Shown: positions 1 to 8,717, numbered from the stretch's first letter. The stretch: 31,233 nt of DNA from Clostridiales bacterium (GCA_003522145.1 DPGD01000004.1:1-31233); one strand, 5' to 3'. Notes: generated by a model from the sequence alone, not told the origin. Made by a program: numbers and translations.

Positions 1-37
1 CGACCCCTTTTTCAAAAGGGGTCGCCGGGTGCAGGGC
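1..37. repeat. Hairpin repeat, copy 1
   Basis: This 37-base sequence is repeated exactly at 179-215. It begins with a perfect 11-bp inverted repeat (CGACCCCTTTT/AAAAGGGGTCG, two-base loop). In this copy a second hairpin follows at about 31-48 (GCAGGGC/GCCCTGC). It lies at the window edge, so the true repeat may extend further left. It resembles an intergenic hairpin element; its function is unknown. Confidence 0.75.
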
Positions 38-330
38 AGGAGCCCTGCGAAAAGCGCCAGAGCAGGGGTGGCGCTCGGTGTCCATAGATTGGTTCCCGAA
101 AATCTACGGCTCCGGCATACCGAGTTCTTTGCCTTTCCATAAAAAGTATGTTGTCTGTCCGCAAAAAAGTTTTCGGATCGACCCCTTTTTCAAAAGGGGT
201 CGCCGGGTGCAGGGCGGAGAGCCCTAAGAAAAGAATTAGGCGGGAAACTCTGCAAAAAGTGCCGAAATAGGGGGGAAGGCCTGTGAAAAGCCCGAAGATG
301 AGGGTCTTGCACGATGAAACGATCCTCGAA
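38..330. other. Noncoding stretch before the acyltransferase operon
   Basis: I see no gene with a credible ribosome binding site here. The stretch holds the second copy of the hairpin repeat (179-215) and unremarkable sequence on either side. Short open frames run through it, but none has family resemblance or a start signal. It may be decayed sequence between two operons. Confidence 0.5.
179..215. repeat. Hairpin repeat, copy 2
   Basis: Identical over 37 bases to positions 1-37, with an offset of 178 bases. The 11-bp hairpin is intact. The following hairpin is shorter than in copy 1 (AGGGC/GCCCT around 211-225), because the sequences diverge directly after base 215. Confidence 0.75.
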
Positions 331-336
331 AAACTT

Positions 337-352
337 ACTGTTTACAAACAGT
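337..352. promoter_or_regulatory. Palindromic operator-like site over the -35 box
   Basis: ACTGTTT-AC-AAACAGT is a perfect 7-bp inverted repeat with a two-base centre. It covers the -35 hexamer of the promoter at 341-369. Size and placement fit a repressor site of the TetR or a similar dimeric helix-turn-helix family (inference). No such regulator gene is visible in the window. Confidence 0.5.
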
Positions 353-369
353 TTATTTTGTGCTATTAT
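341..369 (+). promoter_or_regulatory. Sigma-A promoter of the acyltransferase/GT8 operon
   Basis: TTTACA at 341-346 and TATTAT at 364-369 are separated by 17 bases. Transcription would start near 376. This rules out the upstream in-frame ATG at 314 as the translation start of the first gene. Confidence 0.7.
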
Positions 370-430
370 AAAGTGGTGTAAGTTTTTGATGGCAGAGGGG
401 CGATTGATGTTTCGGAAGGAAAGATACGGG

Positions 431-1213
431 ATGAAGAAAAAGGTGCCTATCAAAACGGTATATTACAAAGACGAATTGCAGGATGAATTTTCCACAGCCG
501 TGATTACACCGAAGAAGATCGATGGAAGCTATGTATATCTTCGGGAGTCGGTTGCCGGAAAAACAGCCCGGTTTTTCATCTACCGATTATTGGCCTTTCC
601 GCTTGCGTTCTGCTATCTGCATCTCTCTTTTCACCATCGGACGATCAACCGTAAGGTTCTGAAAGAATACAACGGCTCCTTTTTTCTCTATGGAAACCAT
701 ACCCAGCCCATTGCCGACGCACTGATTCCCTCCTTTCTTCACCCGAAGGGCATTTCGGTGATCGTGCACCCGAACAATGTTTCCATGCCTGTTTTGGGTC
801 GGATGACGCCCTACATGGGCGCACTGCCTCTGCCGGACGATCTTTCGGCCATGCGGCATTTCAAGGAAGCCATAGAGCATCAGGTGCAGAAGGGCGTTCC
901 GGTCTGCATCTATCCCGAAGCCCACATCTGGCCCTACTACACCGGCATTCGTCCTTTCAAGGAGGATTCCTTTTACTACCCGGTCAAATACGGCGTACCG
1001 GCATTCTGTTTCACCAATGTATACAAGGCCTGCCGATTCCGCAGCCGCCCGAAGATCCGGACTTATATAGACGGCCCCTTTTATCCTGACAATTCCCTTC
1101 CTCTGCGAGAGCAGAAAAAAGAGCTGCGGGACAGAATTCACGCCTGTATGTGTCAACGGGCGGCCCAGTCCGACCTTTCGTACATCGAGTACAAAAAGGA
1201 GGAAAACGAATGA
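431..1213 (+). CDS. Lysophospholipid acyltransferase (PlsC-like)
   Basis: Predicted membrane-associated acyltransferase of the PlsC/LPLAT superfamily, which transfers an acyl chain to a lysolipid or similar acceptor. The product is 260 aa. The catalytic block is GNHTQPIAD (His about 90, Asp about 96). This is an HX5D spacing rather than the textbook HX4D, which I recall as normal for a clostridial subfamily that also carries YPEAHIWPYYTGIRPF (here about 161-176). That second motif takes the place of the usual EGTR block. I chose ATG 431 because the protein then begins like that subfamily (MKKK...YYKDELQDEF) and AAGGA lies 10 bases upstream. ATG 407, preceded by GAGGGG, is a real alternative. 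It is the first gene of a three-gene operon and its stop overlaps the next start by four bases (ATGA). The acceptor lipid cannot be read from the sequence. Confidence 0.8.
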   Translation: MKKKVPIKTVYYKDELQDEFSTAVITPKKIDGSYVYLRESVAGKTARFFIYRLLAFPLAFCYLHLSFHHRTINRKVLKEYNGSFFLYGNHTQPIADALIPSFLHPKGISVIVHPNNVSMPVLGRMTPYMGALPLPDDLSAMRHFKEAIEHQVQKGVPVCIYPEAHIWPYYTGIRPFKEDSFYYPVKYGVPAFCFTNVYKACRFRSRPKIRTYIDGPFYPDNSLPLREQKKELRDRIHACMCQRAAQSDLSYIEYKKEENE

Positions 1214-2046
1214 TCAATCTTCTGCTTGCGGGGAACGCCCGGATTTTTGACGGCATTCTCACCTGCGCCCTGTCCATTTTCCGCCGAAGCGGCGGAGAGG
1301 AAGGAATACGCTTTTATATCCTCACAATGGATGCAGGTCATCTGAAAGAGGAATACACGGCCATTTCCGACAGTCAGATAGAATTTCTGAACCGGGTTGC
1401 CCGGGCGCATCGGCCGGGGAGCGACTTTGTGAAGATCGATGTGAGTGCTCTTTACCGGAAAGAATTCGGCGGTTGCCCCAACGAAGATGCCTACTGTTCG
1501 CCTTACACCCTCTTGCGGCTGTTGACGGACGAACTGCCGGAGCTGCCGGACAAGCTGTTGTATCTGGATGCCGACATTCTCTTCAACAGGGACATTCGAC
1601 TGCTTTACAACACCGATGTTGAAGGGTACGAATATGCGGCGACGAGAGATCACTACGGAAAATATCTGATCCATCCCCGATATATCAATGCCGGCGTGCT
1701 TCTCTTGAATCTGAAGGAGATGCGGAAAACCGGAATTCTGAAAAGAGCCAGAGCCTTGCTTCGGAAGAAAAAACTGGTCTTTGCCGACCAAAGTGCGCTG
1801 ATCCGCTGTACCACCAGAAAGAAGCTGCTCCCTCAGCGGTTCAATGACCAGAAGTTTTTGCACCGGCACACGGTGGTGCGCCACTTTTCCAAGCGTTTGT
1901 TTTACCTGCCTTATCCCCACACCGCCAATATCAAGCAATGGCAGGTGGACGAGGTGCATCGGATTTTCCGATACCACGCCTTTGATGACATTTTTGATGA
2001 ATACCTGAATTTGAAAAAGCTTTATGAAAATCCTCCCCTACAGTGA
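1210..2046 (+). CDS. GT8 family glycosyltransferase
   Basis: Predicted retaining glycosyltransferase of family GT8, using a nucleotide sugar and a metal ion. The 278-aa product has the metal-binding DxD motif as LDAD (about 119-122) and the family motif YINAGVLLLNLKEM (about 160-175). The start at 1210 overlaps the preceding stop by ATGA and has AAGGAGG just upstream, so translation is probably coupled. It sits between a PlsC-like acyltransferase and a GT8-acyltransferase fusion, which suggests a job in a glycosylated, acylated lipid or envelope polymer (inference). The C-terminal H...KPW-type motif of many GT8 enzymes is not obvious; HFSKRLF near 215 may be its counterpart. Sugar donor and acceptor are unknown. 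Confidence 0.85.
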   Translation: MINLLLAGNARIFDGILTCALSIFRRSGGEEGIRFYILTMDAGHLKEEYTAISDSQIEFLNRVARAHRPGSDFVKIDVSALYRKEFGGCPNEDAYCSPYTLLRLLTDELPELPDKLLYLDADILFNRDIRLLYNTDVEGYEYAATRDHYGKYLIHPRYINAGVLLLNLKEMRKTGILKRARALLRKKKLVFADQSALIRCTTRKKLLPQRFNDQKFLHRHTVVRHFSKRLFYLPYPHTANIKQWQVDEVHRIFRYHAFDDIFDEYLNLKKLYENPPLQ

Positions 2047-2063
2047 AAAAGTTTTGTTGAAAG

Positions 2064-2103
2064 AAAGGAGTGTTCCTGCCCCGGCAGGACTCCGGTTAGA
2101 CCA
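2064..2103 (+). promoter_or_regulatory. Structured leader with a distant ribosome binding site
   Basis: The only good ribosome binding sequence before ATG 2104 is AAAGGAG at 2064-2070, 33 bases away. Between them CCTGCC (2075-2080) pairs with GGCAGG (2083-2088), and GGAGT (2067-2071) can pair with ACTCC (2089-2093). The larger fold would hide the binding site. The smaller fold would bring it closer to the start codon. Confidence 0.45.
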
Positions 2104-3873
2104 ATGAATACGAAACCCGTCATTCCGATTTTTTATGCCTGTGATGACCGTTTTGTTCCCTTCGCCATGGTTTCTCTGACTTCAATTCTGGAAAACGCCG
2201 ATCCTGAGCGACAGTATGAAGTCCACATTCTGCACACCGACATTTCCTCTGCCCGCATGGAGCAGATTCACCGGATGCAACGGCAGAATGTCCGCGTTTG
2301 CTTTGACGATGTGAGCACCTATCTGCGTTCCTTCTGCGACCGGTTGCCCATCCGGGACTACTATACCAAAACCACCTATTTCCGGTTGTTCATCGCCGAA
2401 ATGTTTCCCGATATTGATAAAGCCATCTACATTGACAGCGATACCGTGGTTTGCAAAAACATCGCAGAACTTTTCGATTACGATCTGGGAGACCATCTGG
2501 TGGGCGCCTGTCATGAGCAGGCCATGGTGCAGGTCGAAGAATATGGCAGATATGTGGAAAAGTGTCTGGGCATTGACCGGAATTGCTATTTTAATGCCGG
2601 AGTTCTGCTTCTGAACTGCGCCGCTTTCCGGCAGGAACAGATTTTACTGCACTTTACCGAGCTTCTCGGATTTTACGATTTTGTGGTCACACAGGACGAA
2701 GACTACCTGAACCTTCTGTGCAAGGACCGGGTAAAATTTCTTCCCCAGTGCTGGAATGTTGAAGTATTCGGCGAAATTCCGGTGCAGGAGGAGGAATTCG
2801 GCATCCTTCATTACATTATGGTGTCCAAGCCTTGGCATTACCGGGACTGCCGATACGGACAGCTGTTCTGGAGCTATGCCGCCAAAACCGAGGTCTACGG
2901 AGAAATCGGGCGCATTTTAGAGGACTACACCGAAGAGCAACGCACCGAAGACAGCATTTCCTGTGATCGGCTTTTACAAACCGCCGTAAAGGAAACCTAC
3001 CGGGAAGACAACTATTTTTCAAGGAAAAAGCGGATGCTCTGCTCAGAGGACCGGCAAAAGATTTTAGAAAAAATCGACCTTTTTGAAAGAGAGGGCCGTT
3101 TTGACGAAGATGTGGAAGACGACCCGCCCGGCAGAGCAATACAGCCTGGCGAAGTGGATTATCTCAAAGAAAAACTGACCACCCGCCTTTCCGCCAAAGC
3201 CTCCACTCTGGCAGCCGAATGTTACCTGCGTTCCATTCTGAGAAAAAAGCAGCTCATTGTGAAGGAGATTCTGGGCGGCGAGCACCTGCAAAATCTTTCA
3301 ACCGGCGCTGTTCTGACCTGCAATCACTTTCATGCCATGGACAGCTTCGCCATGCAGCTTGCTTTCCGGGAGGGCGGCCCGAAAAAAGGAAAGCTCTTCC
3401 GCATCATCCGGGAGGGGAATTATACCGCTTTTCCCGGCTTCTATGGCTATCTGATGCGGAATTTCTACACGCTGCCTTTAGCCTCTGACTTCAAGGCCAA
3501 AAAAGAATTTCTCCGTGCCGCCGACCGGCTGTTGCAGGAAGGAAACTTCATTTTGGTCTATCCGGAGCAAAGTATGTGGTGGAACTACCGGAAGCCCAAG
3601 CCCCTGAAGGAGGGCGGCTTCTACCTTGCCGCCAAGAACAATCTTCCGGTTATTCCCTGCTTCATCACCATGGAGGACAGCAACCTGTCAGACGAAACCG
3701 GCTATCCGGTCCAGGAGTATGCCGTCCACATCGGCGCTCCCATCTATCCGGACGAAACGAAGAATCCCACGGAAAACACCAAGGAAATGACGGAAAAGAA
3801 CTTTGCTCTCTGGAAAGAGATTTATGAAAGCACCTACCATATCCCCCTTTCCTACAAGACCGAAGAACGATAG
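2104..3873 (+). CDS. GT8 glycosyltransferase fused to a PlsC-like acyltransferase
   Basis: A 589-aa two-domain protein. Residues about 1-265 form a GT8 domain with the metal site DSD (111-113), FNAGVLLLN (about 163-171) and a SKPWH segment (about 241-245) like the GT8 C-terminal motif. A charged linker follows (about 275-360). Residues about 385-589 form an LPLAT domain with canonical NHFHAMD (His 408, Asp 413; HX4D) and YPEQSMWWNYRKPKPLKEGG as the second block. Neither domain shows a signal peptide or clear membrane span. The fusion implies that a sugar transfer and an acyl transfer act on the same product. It is the last gene of the operon and a strong terminator follows 10 bases after the stop. 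It lies in the same frame as the preceding gene, separated by one TGA and 57 bases. The natural substrate is unknown. Confidence 0.85.
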   Translation: MNTKPVIPIFYACDDRFVPFAMVSLTSILENADPERQYEVHILHTDISSARMEQIHRMQRQNVRVCFDDVSTYLRSFCDRLPIRDYYTKTTYFRLFIAEMFPDIDKAIYIDSDTVVCKNIAELFDYDLGDHLVGACHEQAMVQVEEYGRYVEKCLGIDRNCYFNAGVLLLNCAAFRQEQILLHFTELLGFYDFVVTQDEDYLNLLCKDRVKFLPQCWNVEVFGEIPVQEEEFGILHYIMVSKPWHYRDCRYGQLFWSYAAKTEVYGEIGRILEDYTEEQRTEDSISCDRLLQTAVKETYREDNYFSRKKRMLCSEDRQKILEKIDLFEREGRFDEDVEDDPPGRAIQPGEVDYLKEKLTTRLSAKASTLAAECYLRSILRKKQLIVKEILGGEHLQNLSTGAVLTCNHFHAMDSFAMQLAFREGGPKKGKLFRIIREGNYTAFPGFYGYLMRNFYTLPLASDFKAKKEFLRAADRLLQEGNFILVYPEQSMWWNYRKPKPLKEGGFYLAAKNNLPVIPCFITMEDSNLSDETGYPVQEYAVHIGAPIYPDETKNPTENTKEMTEKNFALWKEIYESTYHIPLSYKTEER

Positions 3874-3882
3874 CTTGCAAAC

Positions 3883-3928
3883 GGCTGTCTCAAATGCGAA
3901 TTTTAAAGCGTTTGAGCCAGCCTTTTTT
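3883..3928 (+). terminator. Intrinsic terminator after the GT8-acyltransferase gene
   Basis: GGCTGTCTCAAATGC pairs with GCGTTTGAGCCAGCC (13 of 15 Watson-Crick or wobble) and is followed by six T residues. It ends the acyltransferase/GT8 operon. Confidence 0.85.
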
Positions 3929-3962
3929 GCCGCCTTCAACACCATGCAGAAAATATTTTTAA

Positions 3963-3986
3963 ATATCTCTTGAAATATCTCTTGAA
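3963..3986 (+). repeat. Tandem 12-bp repeat over the tdh promoter
   Basis: ATATCTCTTGAA occurs twice back to back (3963-3974 and 3975-3986). The second copy runs through the first five bases of the -35 hexamer. It could be a binding site for a regulator or a duplicated -35 element. Confidence 0.6.
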
Positions 3987-4010
3987 TTCTGCCGCAAAGG
4001 GGTGTATAAT
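3982..4010 (+). promoter_or_regulatory. Sigma-A promoter of tdh-kbl
   Basis: TTGAAT (3982-3987) and a perfect TATAAT (4005-4010) are 17 bases apart. The predicted leader of about 90 bases contains a perfect 8-bp hairpin (CGCTTTTC/GAAAAGCG) just before the ribosome binding site. Confidence 0.8.
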
Positions 4011-4109
4011 ACAAGGTGGAATCGGCGGACTGTCCCTGAACGGTCCGGGAATCAATAAAACCGACGCTTTTCAAGAAAAGCGCCGCAAATAAGAAGGAGA
4101 AGGTCTTTT

Positions 4110-5162
<1,053 letters not shown>

Positions 5163-5181
5163 GAGTGAAGGGAGATTTGTT

Positions 5182-6393
5182 ATGAACAAGAACGAAGTTT
5201 ACGCATACTACAGAGAAACGCTGGCCGGCATCAAGGAAGCCGGCGTGCAGAAAAATGAGCGCATCATCACCACGCCCCAGTCGGCGCACATTTTTGCCGA
5301 CGGCAAGGAACTGATCAATATGTGTGCCAACAACTACTTGGGTCTGGCAGACAATCCGGAGCTGATTCAGGCGGCTAAGGACGCTTACGATAAATACGGC
5401 TACGGTCTTGCTTCCGTCCGGTTCATCTGCGGCACTCAGGATATTCATAAGGAACTGGAGAAGAAGGTGGCTGAATTCTTTGAAACAGAAGACACCATTC
5501 TTTATTCCTCCTGCTTCGATGCCAACGGCGGCTTGTTTGAAACACTCCTCACCGCAGAGGATGCCATCATTTCCGACGAATTGAACCATGCCTCCATCAT
5601 CGACGGCGTGCGGCTCTGCAAGGCTCAGAGATACCGCTACAAGAACAACGATATGGAAGACCTGGAAGCAAAGCTGAGAGAAGCGGATGAAAAGGGCGCC
5701 CGCATCAAGATGATCGCCACCGACGGCGTGTTTTCTATGGACGGCATCATCGCCAATCTGAAGGGCGTTTGCGACTTGGCTGACCGCTACAATGCACTGG
5801 TGATGGTGGACGATTCCCATGCTTCGGGCTTTGTGGGCAAACGGGGCAGAGGCTCCACAGACTACTGTGGCGTGATGGGCAGAGTGGATGTGATCACCGG
5901 CACCTTCGGCAAGGCGCTGGGCGGCGCTTCCGGCGGCTTCACCACCGGTAAAAAGGAGATCATTGATCTGCTTCGTCAGAGATCCCGTCCCTACCTCTTC
6001 TCCAACACTTTGACTCCTGCAATCGCCGCAGGTACCCTTGCAACCATTGATATGCTGGAAAAGGACACCTCCCGCAGAGATTACCTGGAAAGCATCGTGG
6101 TCGGCTACCGGAAGGCTCTGGAGGACGCCGGCTTTGACATCATTCCCGGCACTCATCCCTGCGTGCCCGTGATGCTCTACGACGAGCACAAGGCCGCCAG
6201 AATGGCCGAAAAGCTCTACCAACTGGGCATTTATGCCGTTTCCTTCACCTATCCTGTGGTGCCCAAGGGTAAGGCCAGAATCCGTACTCAGGTTTCCGCC
6301 GCACACACCAAGGAGGATTTGGATTTCGCCGTTCAGTGCTTCATCAAGGCAAGAGCCGAGATGGAGGCCGAGGACGCCGAAGCAAACAAATAA
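5182..6393 (+). CDS. kbl: Glycine C-acetyltransferase (2-amino-3-ketobutyrate CoA ligase)
   Basis: PLP-dependent enzyme of the alpha-oxoamine synthase family. It converts 2-amino-3-ketobutyrate and CoA to glycine and acetyl-CoA. The protein is 403 aa. The PLP lysine is visible in TGTFGKALGGASGG at residue 244, and the cofactor-binding motif VDDSHASG is at about 209-216. AGGGAG precedes the start. The gene is cotranscribed with tdh and ends at a strong terminator. Together the two genes give threonine breakdown to glycine and acetyl-CoA. Confidence 0.95.
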   Translation: MNKNEVYAYYRETLAGIKEAGVQKNERIITTPQSAHIFADGKELINMCANNYLGLADNPELIQAAKDAYDKYGYGLASVRFICGTQDIHKELEKKVAEFFETEDTILYSSCFDANGGLFETLLTAEDAIISDELNHASIIDGVRLCKAQRYRYKNNDMEDLEAKLREADEKGARIKMIATDGVFSMDGIIANLKGVCDLADRYNALVMVDDSHASGFVGKRGRGSTDYCGVMGRVDVITGTFGKALGGASGGFTTGKKEIIDLLRQRSRPYLFSNTLTPAIAAGTLATIDMLEKDTSRRDYLESIVVGYRKALEDAGFDIIPGTHPCVPVMLYDEHKAARMAEKLYQLGIYAVSFTYPVVPKGKARIRTQVSAAHTKEDLDFAVQCFIKARAEMEAEDAEANK

Positions 6394-6398
6394 TTCAA

Positions 6399-6446
6399 AA
6401 AGGGGCTGTAAAAAACATCGAGTTTTTTACAGCCCCTTTCTTTTTT
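6399..6446. terminator. Bidirectional terminator between kbl and the minus-strand membrane gene
   Basis: A perfect 18-bp stem (AAAGGGGCTGTAAAAAAC and its complement, five-base loop) is followed by CTTTTTT on the plus strand and a T run on the minus strand. The arm sequence belongs to the same family as the outer hairpins of the composite repeats at 11778 and 18328. Confidence 0.9.
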
Positions 6447-6449
6447 AAC

Positions 6450-7403
6450 TCATGCGCTGACCAGCGCTACGCCCACAAATGCACCGAAAACCGCCAGTCC
6501 GATAGCCAAAACAACAAGTCCTACGCCCGGACGGCGCTTTTTATACACCCAGTGGGAAAGAACAAACACCAATGCGCCCATCGAAATGAAGATCAGCCCC
6601 ATGCCGAAAATATCCCTGTATTTCATACCCTCGCCTCCGGAAAAACCAATCAGCTGCAAATACTCATACAGCAGATAGAAGCTTCGGGCGATAAACGCAC
6701 AAAGGGCAGGCAAAAATACGGTTTGGGTGGCCTCCTGTATATAGGCTAAGACCACTCCGAGGAGAAACACCGAGGGCACATCCGCAAGCTGGGGAAAAAA
6801 CAGCGCAAAACCAATTCCCTGCAACAAAAGAGAAGGCACTGTTTTTATCTGCCAGCGTTGGGCCGCTCTTTTCACAAGCACCACGGAAAAAACCAGAGCA
6901 AAAAGCACCGGCAGAATAACCGTTGCAAAAAGGGACTGTGCATATCCTGTCATCAACCCGAAAGAGCCATGAGCGAGAAAAAGATTTCCCCCGCAAAGCT
7001 TTTCGCAAAGCAACCGCAGGGCCATCCCGCAAAGCAGCACCGCCCCCAGAACCGTTCCTGCAAAAAGGCAGTCCCGCAGCCGGAGGACCTTTTCCGTCCC
7101 TTTCATTTTTTCCGTCCAGGAGGTTCCGTTATCCGAAGTCTCTTGCCTTTTTGACTTCTTTTTTACAATGGAATCCGACAGAGCCTGCCGGCGCTCCCTT
7201 TCTGCCAGTTGCTCCCCTTCCTTCTGCGTTTTACGCAACAAGAGAAATCCGCCCAAAACACCGAAAAATGCGCCGCAGGGGTAAAGCCACCCGTTTTTTA
7301 AATACCAGCCGAAAAGCAATCCGCCCCAAGAACAAATTCCGGCTACCAACAAAGCACACAGCAAGCGCACCTTGAAAGCCTTCGGCACCGTTTGTTTCAT
7401 CAT
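6450..7403 (-). CDS. Polytopic membrane protein of unknown function
   Basis: I do not recognise a family for this 317-aa protein. It has two hydrophobic spans near the N-terminus (about 12-33 and 38-57), a charged cytoplasmic stretch (about 58-108) and five or six further spans to the C-terminus. The segment with YIQEATQTVFLPAL recalls CPBP-type membrane proteins, but their paired glutamates and histidine are missing, so I do not call it a protease. The start is ATG 7403; ATG 7400 and TTG 7406 adjoin it, and GAGGGAAG lies upstream. It stands alone on the minus strand between the rplA terminator and the kbl terminator. I see no good promoter in the 75 bases before it. Confidence 0.7.
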   Translation of the reverse strand: MMKQTVPKAFKVRLLCALLVAGICSWGGLLFGWYLKNGWLYPCGAFFGVLGGFLLLRKTQKEGEQLAERERRQALSDSIVKKKSKRQETSDNGTSWTEKMKGTEKVLRLRDCLFAGTVLGAVLLCGMALRLLCEKLCGGNLFLAHGSFGLMTGYAQSLFATVILPVLFALVFSVVLVKRAAQRWQIKTVPSLLLQGIGFALFFPQLADVPSVFLLGVVLAYIQEATQTVFLPALCAFIARSFYLLYEYLQLIGFSGGEGMKYRDIFGMGLIFISMGALVFVLSHWVYKKRRPGVGLVVLAIGLAVFGAFVGVALVSA

Positions 7404-7478
7404 CAACTTCTCTTCCCTCTCTTTTTTCCTCGCCTTCTGCCCGGATCGCCGGAATTGAAAAGCCGTAGGCAGCCAGTC

Positions 7479-7513
7479 AAAAAGCGGAGCGCCCTGAGGG
7501 CACTCCGCTTTTA
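7479..7513 (-). terminator. Terminator after rplA
   Basis: Read on the minus strand, AAAGCGGAG..GCCC pairs with GGGC..CTCCGCTTT around a three-base loop, followed by a T run. It closes the rpmG-rplA operon only a few bases after the rplA stop. Confidence 0.85.
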
Positions 7514-7520
7514 TTGAAAA

Positions 7521-8216
7521 TTAACTCAGTTTTGCGCTGTTGATGCGGATGCCGGGGCCCATTGTGGATGCCAGGACACAGCTCTTGATATACTGGCCCT
7601 TTGCAGCAGCCGGCTTTGCCTTGATGATCGCACTGATCAGCGTATTGAAGTTTTCAGTCAGCTTCTCTGCGCCGAAGGAGGCCTTGCCGATGGGGCAATG
7701 GATGATGTTGGTCTTGTCCAGACGGTATTCGATCTTACCGGCCTTTGCCTCATGCACACCCTTTGCAATGTCGGGAGTCACCGTGCCTGCCTTGGGGTTC
7801 GGCATCAAGCCCTTGGGACCCAGAACCTTACCCAAACGACCAAGCTGACCCATCATGTCCGGGGTGGTGATGATTACATCAAATTCAAACCAGTTTTCCT
7901 TCTGAATCTTCTCAATAAACTCTGTGGATCCGGCATAGTCGGCGCCTGCCTCCTTGGCGGCCTCCACCTTATCGTCCTTGCAGATTGCCAGAACACGGAT
8001 CGTTTTACCGGTACCGTTGGGCAGAACCACGGCACCTCTCACCTGCTGATCGGCATGACGGGAGTCCACGCCCAGCCGCACATGAAGCTCGATGGTTTCG
8101 TCAAATTTTGCCTTTGCAGTGCCGCAAACCAGCGACAAAGCCTCGGAAGGATCGTACAGCTTTCCCTTTTCCAAGGTCTTGGCACTATCCTGATATTTCT
8201 TTCCCTTAACAGCCAT
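7521..8216 (-). CDS. rplA: 50S ribosomal protein L1
   Basis: Component of the mobile L1 stalk of the large ribosomal subunit, and in many bacteria a translational repressor of its own operon. The 231-aa protein is full length. Family blocks are visible, such as VRGAVVLPNGTGKT (about 59-72) and MGQLGRLGKVLGPKGLMPNP (about 122-141). AAGGAGG lies at good spacing before the ATG. It is the last gene of rpmG-secE-nusG-rplK-rplA. In most Firmicutes rplJ and rplL follow closely, but here a terminator ends the operon instead. Confidence 0.97.
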   Translation of the reverse strand: MAVKGKKYQDSAKTLEKGKLYDPSEALSLVCGTAKAKFDETIELHVRLGVDSRHADQQVRGAVVLPNGTGKTIRVLAICKDDKVEAAKEAGADYAGSTEFIEKIQKENWFEFDVIITTPDMMGQLGRLGKVLGPKGLMPNPKAGTVTPDIAKGVHEAKAGKIEYRLDKTNIIHCPIGKASFGAEKLTENFNTLISAIIKAKPAAAKGQYIKSCVLASTMGPGIRINSAKLS

Positions 8217-8234
8217 TCTTCTGATCCTCCTTCC

Positions 8235-8660
8235 TTATTTCTCCACCAGCACACCCATGGAACGGGCGGTACCGGCAATCATGCTCATTGCGGTTTCCAA
8301 GGACGCCGCATTCAGATCGGGCATCTTGGTCTTGGCAATCTCCTCAACCTGAGCCTTGGTCAAAGTGCCCACCTTGTCCTTATTCGGCTTGGCGGAAGCG
8401 CTCTCCAAGCCCAGAGCCTTCTTGATCAGCACAGGAGCAGGGGGAGTCTTGGTGATAAAAGTGAAGGAACGGTCGGCATAAACGGTGATCACTACAGGAA
8501 TGATCAGGCCGGCCTGATTCTTGGTTCTTTCATTGAAATCCTTGGTGAAGTTCGGAATGGAAACACCATACTGACCAAGTGCAGGACCTACGGGGGGAGC
8601 AGGAGTTGCCTTACCTGCAGGCAGCTGAAGCTTTACATAGCCCATAATTTTTTTTGCCAT
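8235..8660 (-). CDS. rplK: 50S ribosomal protein L11
   Basis: L11 binds 23S rRNA at the GTPase-associated centre together with L10/L12. The product is 141 aa, the normal length. The start is the ATG of MAKKIMGYVK, with GGAGG eight bases upstream; an upstream in-frame ATG at 8687 would add nine residues and has no binding site. Typical blocks are KLQLPAGKATPAPPVGPALG and the C-terminal AGTARSMGV. rplA follows 18 bases downstream. The 111-base gap after nusG carries a likely L1-binding leader. Confidence 0.97.
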   Translation of the reverse strand: MAKKIMGYVKLQLPAGKATPAPPVGPALGQYGVSIPNFTKDFNERTKNQAGLIIPVVITVYADRSFTFITKTPPAPVLIKKALGLESASAKPNKDKVGTLTKAQVEEIAKTKMPDLNAASLETAMSMIAGTARSMGVLVEK

Positions 8661-8678
8661 AATAAATACCTCCAATGT

Positions 8679-8717
8679 GGTTCTCATCGAGGGAAGAAAA
8701 ATTTTCCCTCTCCCACC
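8679..8717 (-). promoter_or_regulatory. Probable L1-protein autoregulatory element before rplK
   Basis: On the minus strand GGTGGGA (8717-8711) and GATGAGAACC (8688-8679) flank a 7-bp stem (GAGGGAA/TTCCCTC). This arrangement matches, from memory, the consensus L1-binding motif that mimics its 23S rRNA site and occurs in bacterial L11-L1 leaders. L1 binding here would repress translation of rplK-rplA. A second hairpin (GGTGCG/CGCACC, 8718-8740) lies just upstream. Confidence 0.65.

Noticed and set aside
314..430. N-terminal extension of the first acyltransferase from ATG 314
   Set aside because: The strong promoter at 341-369 lies downstream of that ATG, and the extra residues do not resemble the family.
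2044..2103. Possible read-through from the GT8 gene into the fusion gene
   Set aside because: The two genes share a frame with only one TGA between them, but an open run of about 20 codons is not rare. The TGA has no visible recoding signal, and the fusion gene has its own ATG.
6450..7403. CPBP-type membrane protease
   Set aside because: The paired glutamates with arginine and the distal histidine motif of that family are missing.
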